Of a stretch of DNA of 64,000 bases, positions 49,878 through 61,585 are shown piece after piece (the stretch's first letter is position 1; each line of letters starts with the position of its first letter). Source of the stretch: Actinomucor elegans (taxonomy: Eukaryota; Mucoromycota; Mucoromycetes; Mucorales; Mucoraceae); assembly GCA_026027325.1 (NCBI GenBank), contig JAMSLZ010000014.1, positions 682,001 to 746,000 on the forward strand, given 5' to 3'. The notes below the pieces were generated by a model. It ran no database searches, was not told where the DNA came from, and worked only from the letters and a program-made list of their open reading frames with translations. The position numbers and the translations under genes were made by a program.

Positions 49878-52375
49878 AATGCATGACTTTAGAAAAAAAA
49901 AAGACTATTTATTATTAGTTGTATAATTTATCATCCCTGCGTATGTGCGATGTGATTGTAATGTTTTTTGTAATAAAATAATTGAAATGGGGTATTACCA
50001 TATTAAAAGGAGATAGCAGTAAAGGAAAAGAACATATCAAAAAGTGCAAAGAAAGTGAGAAGTGAGAGGAAAGAATATAGAGTAAGGGAACAGAGTAAAA
50101 TTAAATTCTGCAGATGTTTTAATAGATGAGTAGCCGTTCCGAGTATGAAATGTTATTCTAGTAACGCGACGTTTGATCAAGATCAATTGTCGAGAGAACA
50201 AATGTTACTATGATGAAACCCATATAGTTTACAGTTAATTATTGATTAAGATAATACATAATAGCATTGTGTTCAAACTAAAGGTTGTAATAGATACAAC
50301 AGGTTATTCTAGATACGACATTTGGCCGAAATTGGTTGAGGAATCTATAATTTATTGGATTTAGTTTATATGGAATGCTTATAATTTACAATTAGTCACT
50401 AAAATATAATACACTCATAATATTTGAATCAAATAGTTGTACTAGTAGATACAGTAATTGATTTTGAATATGTACTAGTCGTGAACTGCAAGATTAAACC
50501 AGAGTTGCTGCTTGACAAATGTTGCGATGGCAAAGGACAGTTTTTGAAAATTTAGTAAATGTGTCCCTGTAAGGCCTACAATCTCAACTTTGTTTGGATT
50601 TTATTCAACATGGAAGTTGCGATTGTGAGCCATAGTTCATAATTATTATAGAGTCATAACATTGATGGATAACTAGCAGTAGTAGTTTTAGTATACTTGG
50701 GTTACAAGTGAATATCTAAAATAAAAGTCTTGTATCAACACTAACTTTATTAATTAAATACTTTTCGCAACACTGTATGACGTTGATCAATTTATACTTT
50801 GCATGGAACCTGCTCATTGTCCGTGAAAAAAAAGTATCAAGATTTATTCTATAATAAATATCGTGATTTTCAATGGCATATTCAATGCGTGGAAGCGGCT
50901 ATCAGGAAACCTAGAAAATTTGTTAATGACTTATCTCTCTGCCGCTTTTTTAAGGATCTCAAAAGCACTATATAGAAATGACTAATGGTGTAATTTAATT
51001 ATCAAATTTCAACAAATGTATTAGCACTGCATTTGCCGCATAAGCACTAAATGAGCTTGCGTTATCCAAGTCCAGCCATAGGTATTCCTGTCACCTCAGA
51101 TTATGTATTATCTAGTGATCAAAAGCTTAACAAAATTTTATTCTATATTTACTAGAGCTAAGCATTCTGATTAAAAAAAGAGAGTCATTGAAACAATCCA
51201 TTGGTGTTTGGTAGCAAGTAAAGGCCTAGTGGACATTTTATGGCGATTTACTTCATGAAAGACAATCACCTGAAATTTTAACCCGAAAACAAAGGAATAA
51301 TAGAGAATAGTCTTCAGATGCCTTTGATTCATTTAATTGCCCAGTCAATTCTGCCGATAGTCTTATGCAATAGTTACCAATCCATACATGCCTCTGCTAT
51401 GTTTAACAGTTAAATACATACGCAAGATTTAAATTGAGAAAGCCCAGCTCCACATTCTATAGTATATACATATATATTTAAGTGATTTTTATTTGTTGCA
51501 CATATTTACGGGCCTGAAAACTCGATAAAAGAGAAGTATTTAACAATCGAACATTAAGGGATTAGTTAATATAAAAAGGAAAAAAGTAGATCAAAAGTGT
51601 TTTTAAATATTTTTATTAGTACGCCGTGTAGAGTTCCAGTAAAGAAACTCAAGAGGCGGTCGTACTTATTAAATTTTGTTTGTAAAAAGAAAGAAATAAG
51701 CTATATCAATGGAGATATTAAGCTAAAAAGAGGATAGGAATTATTGCCGCAGATGTACTTGAGTTTCCTCTTGGTATCTTTTAGCATCTTCAGGTAGGTC
51801 AAAATCAAGCCACTATTTTGTATGAATTTGGTGGAGTAAACGTCTCACACCTAGATAAAATATTAAACCCGCTAAATGGAGTGCAACTTTGAGTAAGCAC
51901 TGAATACTAATCACAATGAAGTTGATTCAAATTCAAATATCAAAAAGTTATGGTCGACAAACTTTCAAAGGCATGTAATAGTTTTTTTTCTGAGCATAGG
52001 CTACTACCAGATGTGATTTTAAAACAGAATCTGTCGAGAGATGTAAATATGCTCAAATGGGATGCAGCTATATATTAATACTGTACATACTACAGGTAAA
52101 CTAATTGGGTTCGAGTCTATCAGATTTAAACATGAAATATTTGAAATATTAAGTGTAGTCTAGCTATGAAAGATCAATGAATTGGCCAATACAATGCGAC
52201 ATCCACTTCAAAAATTCTATAATTCACTAAAACTTTTGATGAACTATGCTTGCAGTGCTCGTATCAAAGCCGTAAAGACATATGTATATATATTTTCAAA
52301 TTATAATATCTAATATGAATTCATGTAGTTTATGCGTAATAATTATCGGCAGTACAAAAAATCAGTGGTGTATAT
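49878..52375. other. Intergenic DNA, 2.5 kb
   Basis: No supported gene. The stretch 50119-50615 holds an array of the dispersed repeat. The remainder is AT-rich with frequent stops in all frames. A GGGTTCGAGTCTATC segment at 52107 resembles a pol III B box but lacks a tRNA fold. Confidence 0.45.
50119..50615 (-). repeat. Dispersed repeat array, four diverged copies
   Basis: Minus-orientation cores (AATAGAT...TTCTGAGTATG type) end at TTCCGAGTATG (50137), TTCTAGATACG (50307), TTTTGAATATG (50462) and TATTCAACATG (50602). Spacings are 170, 155 and 140 bp. The last copy is the weakest. Confidence 0.45.
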
Positions 52376-54443
52376 TTAAAAGTGTTGGTGGTTATAGTTG
52401 GTTTTGGCTTTTGAGGGTGACTGTAAATAATCGTAAGAATTGTCAACTTCATGTGAAGGGTCAAATATAAAATCCTCATGACGGTCGCTAACGGCACCAC
52501 TGAAAGTCTGCATAGGATACTCTTGACCTTTGTTGTTGGCATGTTCTGGAGAAGCCGAGCGAAAAGATTCTTCGTAGGAGCTTCCACCCATTGGCGAATT
52601 GAACCGCTTGTTAGAAGAATCCACCATTGTGAAATTGACGGGACGATTGGTATAAGGATCGTCTACAGACACATTACGACTATTGAATACATTTCCTTTT
52701 TCCATAATAGGCGAAGAAAGTGATGAGCCAGGCGTGAAGTGATGCGTGGGCGTGAATGCTCTTTCATTCGAATAGTCTACATTCACTGGTGACATGGGCC
52801 TCATAAAACTACCATTGTTACTATGTCCTGTGGTTTCTTTTGAAGTAGAGTCATATAATGTAGATTCTTTCAATGTGCTACTGTTGTTGTTGGAAGTATC
52901 ATTGGAGGATCCAAAACGGTTCTTGTTTTCTATGAAATTTGTGATACGTTGACTTAGTCGTTGGCCATTTCTATTAATACCTTCAGATGATGACGAACCA
53001 TTAAAACTATTGTTATTATTGGCAATTTCAATATCGCCCCCACGGTGGTGGAAACTCTGGAGAGTATTGACTCCAGGTGTACTCCTAGAAGAGACACTTG
53101 CTTCAATTTCAGTATATGAACGACGAGGATGAAAAATGGATATCTGAAATGGTAGAGGATTAGAGGGTATGTCGAGTTTCATCTGATAAGGCACTTACAC
53201 CAACAATCCACATTAATACAGAAGACATATTACAGTTGGCAATTAATAAATCAGCAGCAAACTTGTTATAATTGATTATCTTTGCTGCTGTGAGACCGTC
53301 AACACAAAGAATACCAAGAGTCAAGCCATAAAAGAATAGGATCCAAGTGAGATACATGTTCATTTCTTTGAAATAAGCGAGTTTGTCAACGATAGCGGTG
53401 CCACCGTGCTTCAGGTTGCGGGAAATTTTCAATATGCGGTTAAAGCGGAAGTGAGATCTAACTCCTAGTACAGATACGATAAGAACTATCGATGATAGAA
53501 TCAATAGACTGAAGAATATATGAGAAAATAATCATACGACTAACCTTCAACGGAATATGCTAGTTGAGGGGCTAATTCTCTAATATGCACATCATCTCTG
53601 TAATACCATTGTAAGGCAGGAAATACAGCAACACTTCCAAGGGCCCTATGTTTAAAGTATGTCAATACAGGCGGTAATGAATGCGACTGCAGTGCGCTAT
53701 CCTTGCCAAAAATATAGAATCTAAACTCCAATGAACTCATAAAAGACTTTTTGGCCACGACATTGGAAAGATAGTTCCAGAAACACTGAAGCAAGAAAAA
53801 GATACCTGTTTGTAAAGACAAATTCACAGCTTCAACATAATCCATAGACTAAGCAAATCTGCATTAGAATTGGATAAGGTTTTTCTCACCAAGATGACTG
53901 TACCTCTGCAATATTTTGATGTTCCTCTGTCCACTGCTCAAAGGGTTTAGAAATAATCTTTCCCGTGGTTGGAAGAACCATAAATTTCTCGGAATACTTA
54001 ATCCAGGTAGATACAACGTCTATCAGTTAATGATCAGAAGTGCTTGTATTTGTACCAGTTTACTAGCCTTACCCCATGATGTCTGTAGTATTAGTGTCAT
54101 AAAGTATAATACGGTAATGACACTTCTAAGCTCGCCAGCGAGAATTCTTTTGGGGTGAAGACACCTAAACCTATCATTCGACCATACTCTGTAGAGTAAA
54201 AAGATTCCCATATATACTTCCAGGGCACATCTTTCTATATAAATCATTAGCTTTCAAATGTTATTGAGCTATGAGCCAACATACGTAGATAGGAGAAATC
54301 ACTATTGTTGGAGAGAAGAATAACACAGTTTGTTTTGGTATCTGTCTGCTTTTTTTTTTTTTTTTTTTTTTTTTTTACCTCAAATGTGTCATTAAGTTTT
54401 TGTTTAAAGATCAATAAATAAAAGCTCAGGCCAATATCTGAGC
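52376..54443 (-). CDS. Multi-pass membrane protein, family unknown (5' end uncertain)
   Basis: Joined exons read GSDIGLSFYLLIFKQ, KDVPWKYIWESFYSTEYGRM, SLETSWDVVSTWIKY, FVLP-type loop and MDYVEAVNLSLQTGIFFLLQ, then hydrophobic segments GLLILSSIVLIVSVLGV, MYLTWILFFYGLTLGILCVD and LLIANCNMSSVLMWIVGISI. A hydrophilic Ser/Asn-rich cytoplasmic-looking tail of about 260 residues ends YNHQHF. The intron after NDTFE opens with GT and 27 adenines. The first exon is not identified: no in-frame ATG precedes GSDIG, so either another exon lies upstream or translation starts at the Met in EYGRM. At least four TM helices; a seven-TM receptor is possible but not shown. Confidence 0.55.
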
Positions 54444-54492
54444 CTAATAAACAAAAGAGAGATAAAAAAGAAAACAAATCCTAAAAGACAGA

Positions 54493-54936
54493 TCAACGCC
54501 TTCTTTTGTCATCGACCCAGAGTGCGGGCCAGGAATTGGAAATACGCTTCTCCATATTCTTGTCCATTTGAACTGAAGTAAACCGTGTAACAATATTAAC
54601 CATTTGTTCCTTATTATAGAGAGTCGTGTGATTAATTCAAACTCAGAAAACCAAACTGTCTTCATGGCGTTAGTTTCTTGTAGTACATCGTACCCAGAGG
54701 TTGTACAGTAAACTAAGTTGGCCTGAGGATATGATGGGAAAAACTTCCATGTTTCTGGATAAGCTATCATTGAGCCCATGCTTTTATCAATTTTCACCCA
54801 GTTTTATAAAAGAATAGCATCACTTGAAGCTTACTGAAAGCTTTGATCGATTCATAGAGAGTGTGACTCTAGTGAATCATTTTTATTTTAGTAATAAAAT
54901 AGAATTGAATCAAGAATTTTGCCAGATATCTACCAT
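54493..54936 (-). CDS. Small uncharacterised protein, about 80 residues
   Basis: A consistent spliced frame can be built: ATG at 54936 directly before a GTAGAT donor, then SHTLYESIKAF, an intron with acceptor TTATCCAG, KTWKFFPSYPQANLVYCTTS and GYDVLQETNAMKT, a 47-bp intron, EQMVNIVTRFTSVQMDKNME and KRISNSWPALWVDDKRRR, stop 54493. The protein is rich in aromatic residues and ends with a basic cluster. It looks like real protein rather than noise, but I do not recognise it. The one-codon first exon is unusual, so the 5' end is the weakest point. It lies just upstream of the membrane protein on the same strand. Confidence 0.45.
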
Positions 54937-56448
54937 TGAGGAGCAAATAATAGTTTTGTAAAGAAAATATCCTTGCCAAATGTCGAATATATTTCTTTTT
55001 CTCAAGAGCCATTTTAAGAACAAACACGATCAGAAGCTTCCTGGTTCCAGTAAATTATACCTTCTAGTTAAGATCGAATTGACAAATATATACTTTTGTT
55101 AAAGACAGGATAGCACAAATGTGTGCCGTCTCTTGCCCCATTCAAACAAGAATGGATAAACATGTTTTGACGCTCTTTTCATTGATGCTTTCATTGGCAG
55201 AGATCAAGGTTAATGCACACTTTAGTTAATGATGTTCTCAGAAACTTACATTCGAGAAGATTTTAACTATTTATAAAAAATAACCTCTCTTTTTAAATGA
55301 TAGCTACTACTATTAAGATACAACCGGAGAAAAAAAACGCAAATAACTATTTTGTGTACCGTTGGTCCAATTTGTTGCTTTATATTTGTCCGCAAAAAAA
55401 GGTTTTCTTTTTTGTATAAATAAGTCATTAGTCGACAGTCAACATTTAGTTGTGAATAGTTTATTCAAAATGAAGATATCTTTTCTTGATGCTTGAACAC
55501 AATGTTTGTCTGTTATTCAAGTCAATCATCTACAATAAAATTGAGTATAGCTTACCGTCTTAAAAAAAAGCACAATCCAATTGCGATTCTGTAATACACG
55601 AGACAATAGAATTATCACAAGATTCCCAAAGGACAGCTCTTTTCTTTCGTTTTTTCTAAAAAAAAATAAAATAAAAATAAACAGATATAGAGGTTATGGA
55701 GCTTTCATATATAACTGAACATATGAATTAGCGTACTAATCTAAGCCTAGTTGGTGCATAAGCAATCCCAAGGCCCTGATCTAAATTTCTTTTGAATTAC
55801 ATTTACCCTTTTTAGTAAATATAGCAAAATCCACGGAGAAGCAATCATCCGAGATCTTTTAGCTACAAAAAAAAAAAAATACTGCACACATCTCGAACTT
55901 TGATAAAATAATAATTGCTGCATTGAAGACATAGCACAGGCTTATTCGATCTATTTGATTGAAAAAAGAAAAGGCTTGCAATTGTCAGATTTGAGTTGTA
56001 CTACTTTTCATAGATCGTACGACAGTAACAGGCTCATACTTTACCAACTTATAAAGGAAGTATCCGAAACGGCGTTTTGAACCAAGTGCAGTCACGTACT
56101 TGATTGCTGAAGCTAATGTAACTACTGGCTGAAAATAGACCTCATTTTTGCGACACATCGGATTTAGCCAAAACCCAAACCACTGGATATCTCACTGTTG
56201 TTCCAGACAGCTCAGAAAAAGAAAGTCATAAGTATCTCGAACATGGCATTGATTTGTTAGCTCTCCAGTAATTAGCGATATTTCTCTTCTCCTTCTTTTT
56301 CATCTACAATACTATCATATGATTTCATGTCCGTACAAATCTATCAAGCCAAAACTTATAGAGCTGACTCAGCTCTATTCCCAGTCAAGTTAAAGTTGAC
56401 GATTTGAAAATGATAAGAGGGGGATATCGGACACAAAAAAACATAATT

Positions 56449-56784
56449 TAATAGATGCAATAGTTTATCCTGAGTATGTACTAATTCACATGCGATCGTT
56501 AAACTGGATCGCTCGAACAATTTATAAATTAATAAATGCAATTTACAAGAAATGTATTTAATTCGTTATCATGTACTAATAATAGAATGTAATTACTAGA
56601 TGTAGTAGCTCCTTCTGAACATGTATTGGTCATCAGAGGCAACTTTTAACCGAGAGATCTATTAATCATTAGATGTATTAATTTACTTAAAATTTATTTA
56701 CATGAATGCTAGAATTGAATTCACTGTAGCTGATAAATGTTCTAACAGATGTAGCAGTGGATTCTGAATATGGACTACTGGTTA
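56449..56784 (-). repeat. Dispersed repeat array, three copies
   Basis: Cores AATAGATGCAATAGTTTATC (56449), ACTAGATGTAGTAGCTCCTT (56595) and AACAGATGTAGCAGTGGATT (56744) are each followed by (C/T)CTGA(G/A)(C/T)ATG. Spacings measured at the ATG end are 145 and 149 bp. Confidence 0.6.
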
Positions 56785-57274
56785 AATGTGATACTTGGTT
56801 GCGATCGATGGAATGATCTGGAAAATGAGGAAAGATGAAAAAAAAAAAAATCAAGGCTAAACCCTTAGGAGCACAATTAAACTCATCATACCTTTATTAA
56901 CTTTTATGTAAAGGCCACAGGCGTATTTCTAAGGAATAGTTTACTAGAAATGTTGGTCAATGACGTGAGGGAGTACATAACCATTTTTTTTTTTTTTTTT
57001 TTTGCGCTATACAAGCTGATAGAGCTGCAGTGAACAAACTTAACCTTAGTCAAATCAATAGTAAAAAGGTTAACAGCCATAAAAGTGCCATTGGATCTCT
57101 GTTAGTTGATCCTATATATAGAATATCTTTCATCATTAATTGTGACCTTTCCAACAGAGCTTTCACATTACCGTCTCTCTTGAAGAATAGCTTATAGAAT
57201 ATATGATTCGTAGCCAATGATTCATTAATATAATGTGCAATTATACTGTTGTAAGCCAATAGAGGTGATAATAT

Positions 57275-57640
57275 GTACAACAATACTTTTTGAACATGGT
57301 GGGCTAATCAAAAGCGATTTCAGCTGGGATAGATCGAGAGATTTGTAAACCATTAGACTTGCATACATAAATTGTATGTAATTTATCACCATCCATTGGT
57401 CTATCGTATACTCATTATACTTGAATTATGTATTGTTTCTAGTGAATGAAGCTGCTTATTCCGAATTTATGCTAGCAATTGTATTCCAAATTAAGCCCAG
57501 ATCGACAGAAAGGTCTATAGGTCGTTCGATCAAACTTCCTTAGAATGATTGTAATTTACTACCGACCATTAGTGTATGGTATTTCGATGAAATAAGGGCC
57601 TAAATAGATGCAATAACTTATTCTGAGCATGTTCCAAATA
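57275..57640 (-). repeat. Dispersed repeat array, three copies
   Basis: Cores at 57278 (CAACAATACTTTTTGAACAT), 57446 (ATGAAGCTGCTTATTCCGAA) and 57604 (ATAGATGCAATAACTTATTC), spaced 171 and 162 bp. About 80-100 bp upstream of the last two, TGTAATTTA followed by (Y)ACCNNCCATT is also shared (57379 and 57550), so the repeat unit is longer than the core. Confidence 0.6.
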
Positions 57641-57787
57641 TTGTATATGAGATATAATTAGAACCTTTGGAATAATGCATACTTATGGGTCAATATCAAG
57701 AGCTTCTTTAAGTTATAATGTTAAATAGTAATAATATTTATTTATAAAGATATATACAAATGTAGAGAGAACGAACACTAATTTCCT

Positions 57788-60700
57788 TTACCAGTCCGTC
57801 AAATTTTCGTCATTTGCTGCTATAATAGTGTTACCTGGGGTAATAAGGGCTACATTTTTGTTGAGTGTCATCGACTTTTTGATTATAAACTTTTCTGTGC
57901 TGAGGATATCATTCAAGATATTGACCGATGGTAATAGTACATATACTTGACTGTTCTCAATCTTGACTTCGAAAGCGTTGATGGAAAGCGCTTCACTACC
58001 ACTGGATACACATTTACCAGTTTTCAAATCAAAGTTCTTTTTATGTATAGGACAAGAGACATAAACAATAGTGTCATCTTCACTATTATCTTGATCACCG
58101 CCATCTTTCATTTCGCCAAGCAAACCAGAAGACAAGACGAGATCTCGTTTTACAGGACACATATTCTGAGTAGCATAAAATTTGTTATCTAGGGTATGGA
58201 ATATGGCAATTTGCGCTTCACCAATTTTAACAACTCGACCTTCATCGCGAGGATAGAGCTCAGTGGAACCAACGTGCATCCAATCAAAAGTATCAGCCTC
58301 GCTTTTCACTTGGTCATCTAGGGAGGGTAAAGGTTCGACTTGTTTTGGCCAGTTGGCAGGTCTAAGCTGGCCGCGTTCTTCGACCATTTCGATCATAGGT
58401 TCCTTCTTATCGCTGTCAGCATTCACAAATTCTCTGAAGCGTTTTCTCAGTTCAGGTGTTTTGACAATACGGGCCCATTCATCTTCATAAGTGCCAACCA
58501 AAAAGTTCATTTGCTTATCCAGTTCTTCACAAATACCAAGGTAATCATCAATGATAACTTTACGAAGATAGTCAATACCGCCTGGCAACTTCTCAATCCA
58601 ACGAGCAGTACGCTGCAGCTTGTCTGCAGTCATGATATAATACATCAAGAAACGATCTACGTACTTGAACGCGTCTTCCTCCGAAACACTCGAGATTAGC
58701 AGATCAGCATGTCGAGGTTTTGTGCCACCATTGCCCCCAACATACACATTATAACCTTGTTCAGTAGCGATGAGGCCGAAATCCTTTCCTTGAGCTTCAG
58801 CACATTCACGAATACATCCAGAAACGCCACCCTTAATTTTATGTGGAGAGCGAATACCTTTGTACCGATTTTCAAGTTTGATGGCGCATCCAACAGAGTC
58901 TTGTTGACCAAAACGGCACCAAGTAGAACCAACACAGGATTTGACAGCTCGTAGGGCTTTACCATATGCTTGTCCACTGTAAATTTCATTAGCTAACCGA
59001 AACAAATGTCCATCTTTTTTTTTAGATCATTTTACCTTTCAAAGCCTGCATCGACAAATATCTCCCAAATATCAGGAAGGTCTTCTTTACGAGCACCAAA
59101 TACATCGATACGTTGAGCACCAGTGATTTTTGTATACAAATTATATTGCTTTGCTACTTGTGCAATTACAGCTAATTTATCAGGAGTAATTTCACCTGCG
59201 GCAATACGAGGAACTACACTGTAAAGACCACCGCGTTGGATATTAGCCAAATAACGATCATTGGTTTCTTGAAGTGCGCCACGGCCTGCATCCAAAACAT
59301 TTTCATTATAGAGAGAAGCCAAGATAGATGCACAAGTAGGCTTACAAACCTCACAACCCATTGTGTTCTTGTCTATAGCACAATGGGTTACAATATCACC
59401 GTAAGAACGGAGCCCTTTTACTTTAACAATAGTATACAGTTCAGCACGTGAGTAGTTAAAGTCGCGACATACAGTATTGGTAACGGTTCTTCCTAAAGCC
59501 TTCATTTCTGCTTCAAAGATTTCAGTCACAGAGGGTACACAACCACCACAACCAGTTCCAGCCTTGGTATAAGCCTTGACTTGATCAACAGTGGTCAAGT
59601 TTTGCTCCTTGATCGCTTTACGTATATCACCTTTGGCAATGTTGAAACAAGAACAAATTTGCGTATCATCAGGTAAAGACTCAGCGCCTTCAGCTTCGCC
59701 ACTTTGTACACCCAAAATTAACTCAGAAGGCTCGCGGTCGAGCTTTTTGCCGCTTCGAACGTACGCCAATAACTTTACATAATCATTGGTATCGCCTACC
59801 ATAATACCGCCTAAAAGATGCTTGCCATCTTTCGAAAAGATGTACTTTTTGTAAACATTTTTGAAAGGATCGCGGTAAGTAAGAGGCTGCGTCTTGAGGG
59901 ATGTATCAGGAAAAACATCTCCAAAGCTAGCGACGTAAACACCCATGAGCTTCAACTTGGTAGACATATCATTGCCTCTAAAGACGGCTTGTTTGCTGCT
60001 TTTATCTTCATTAGTCAAGTTTTTAGCCACTACATCCGCCATATCATTACAAGGTGCAACCAAACCGTAGCACATATCATTGAAAGAGGCACATTCACCA
60101 ATAGCGTAAACATCAGGAGCTGAAGTAGACATGTCTGGAGCAACGACAATACCACCGCGAGAGCCTCGAATAAGGGTATCCCCAGAAGCTGTACAAAGTT
60201 CATCGCGAGGGCGAATACCAATAGAATATATTAGCATGTCTGTAGGTACTATATCCGACTCCTCATCAGAGCTCATCTTCAGACCAGAAACGCGAACTCG
60301 TTTTGAGTCGGGATCTAAAGCACCAACGACTTGATCAGGACAGTAACCAATGCTAGTCGTAATACCGAGCTTGTTGATTTCAGACTCCAAAAGATCAGAA
60401 GCGTCCTTGTCCAATTGACGGGACATGAGGCGATCTGCGCGTTCAAATATAGAAACTTTTAAGTTCAAATCCATAGCAGCTTTAGCTGCTTCAAGTCCGA
60501 GTAAGCCTCCACCAACAACGCAGGCGGAAGAAACGTCTTCACGGGCTGCCCAATCAATGATATTATCAAGGTCTTCAATAGTACGATAACAAAAAACACC
60601 ATCCATATCAGTAGGTGCATTGGGAGGTACAGCAGCAGAGGAACCTGTAGCAATGACACAAATGTCATACGGGACCCAAGACGCATATTTGGAACGGATC

Positions 60701-61086
60701 ATCTTATTTTCCGTATCAATTTCTTCAACCAGATCGCCAACATGTGCCTCTATTTGATTTTCGTCGTACCAATGCCTTGGTTTCATAAGCTGTTTTTCAG
60801 GGTCTCGATGAGAAAAGTACTGAGTAAGTCCTACACGATTATAGCCCACTGCAAATAAAATAAAATAAAAAAAGTTAAAACTTGGGGCAAAATAAAATAA
60901 GAATCAAAAAATCTTACGTTCAGGCTCATCACCAAATACTTTGATGATATATTGCTTCTTGGTGTCGTACATGACCAGCTTTTCCATGAATGCCACAGCA
61001 GCCATACCTAAACCAACCACTACAATGGTTTTTTGCATGTCTCCGGAAACAAGAGGTATATCTGTGGAGTTTACGTTAGGCGGCAT
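57788..61086 (-). CDS. niiA: Nitrite reductase [NAD(P)H]
   Basis: Reduces nitrite to ammonium. Three exons (61086-60918, 60848-59036, 58976-57788) give 1056 residues. Domains in order: FAD/NAD(P)H module (IVVVGLGMAAVAFMEKL; ACVVGGGLLGLEAAKAAMDL; DVYAIGECASF), BFD-type [2Fe-2S] (QICSCFN...GTGCGGCVPS), siroheme/[4Fe-4S] domain (CVGSTWCRFGQQDSVGCA; KGGVSGCIRECAEAQGKDFG) and a C-terminal NirD/Rieske-like domain. In the last, the first ligand pair reads CPVKR, not CPHKR, while VSCPIHKKNF keeps Cys and His. The acceptor at TTTACAG (58977) is needed to give GFESGQAYGK. The frame is open further upstream to about 61200 without an ATG; 61086 is the first ATG. It follows nitrate reductase on the same strand. 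Confidence 0.95.
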
Positions 61087-61585
61087 AGAAGTGTAGGTAG
61101 TATCAAGTGAAGATAAAGGAACTGGTATGATTGCAGCATGTCCTTTTATATGATGGAGGAAAGTGGTATGATTGCGGTTATTCAATACTACAACAGCCTA
61201 TAAGATTCTAATGCCTATCGCATCATCAAGTAAGAACTCCGATAAAATGATTTTTTGTTTGTTAGATAAAAGAAAAGCACTTATCTTCAAGTCACACGAA
61301 CGTATATCTTGGTTCATTTTTTACAGTGATAACTGCTAATAAATCAAACATATTTGGAGTGAAGATAAGGATTTTAAATATTCACAATTTAAAGATTTGA
61401 TAGCCTTTTCCGGTTTCATATTAAGATAGAGTTTCCTGGTTTATCAGAGCCATCGTGCGACACGGTATTTCTATATATGAGTAACAAACAAACTGGATTC
61501 AAATCAATTTCAATGGTATTAACATATGATTTTATTGCACTGATGAACACGTTATATACAGATAAAAAGAGGGTGGTGATAAGGG
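61087..61585 (-). promoter_or_regulatory. NR-NiR intergenic region with GATA motifs
   Basis: Several GATA(A/G) elements lie within about 200 bp: GATAAA 61241 and 61265, TTATCTT 61282, TGATAA 61327, AGATAAG 61363, AGATAG 61424. They are candidate sites for an AreA/Nit2-type nitrogen regulator. The NR 3' UTR is also here. Confidence 0.5.

Larger units (their letters stand above)
54937..57787. other. Intergenic DNA, 2.8 kb, repeat-bearing
   Basis: No supported gene. The frame at 57050-57283 (77 codons, minus) has no recognisable features. It contains two repeat arrays (56449-56784 and 57275-57640) and a T-rich run at 56984-57003. Confidence 0.45.

Noticed and set aside
52095..52125. B-box-like GGGTTCGAGTCTATC, possible tRNA or SINE
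   Set aside because: No matching A box at the right distance and no cloverleaf can be drawn.
57050..57283. 77-codon minus-strand ORF between repeats
   Set aside because: It begins at or near a repeat copy, lacks motifs, and is AT-driven.
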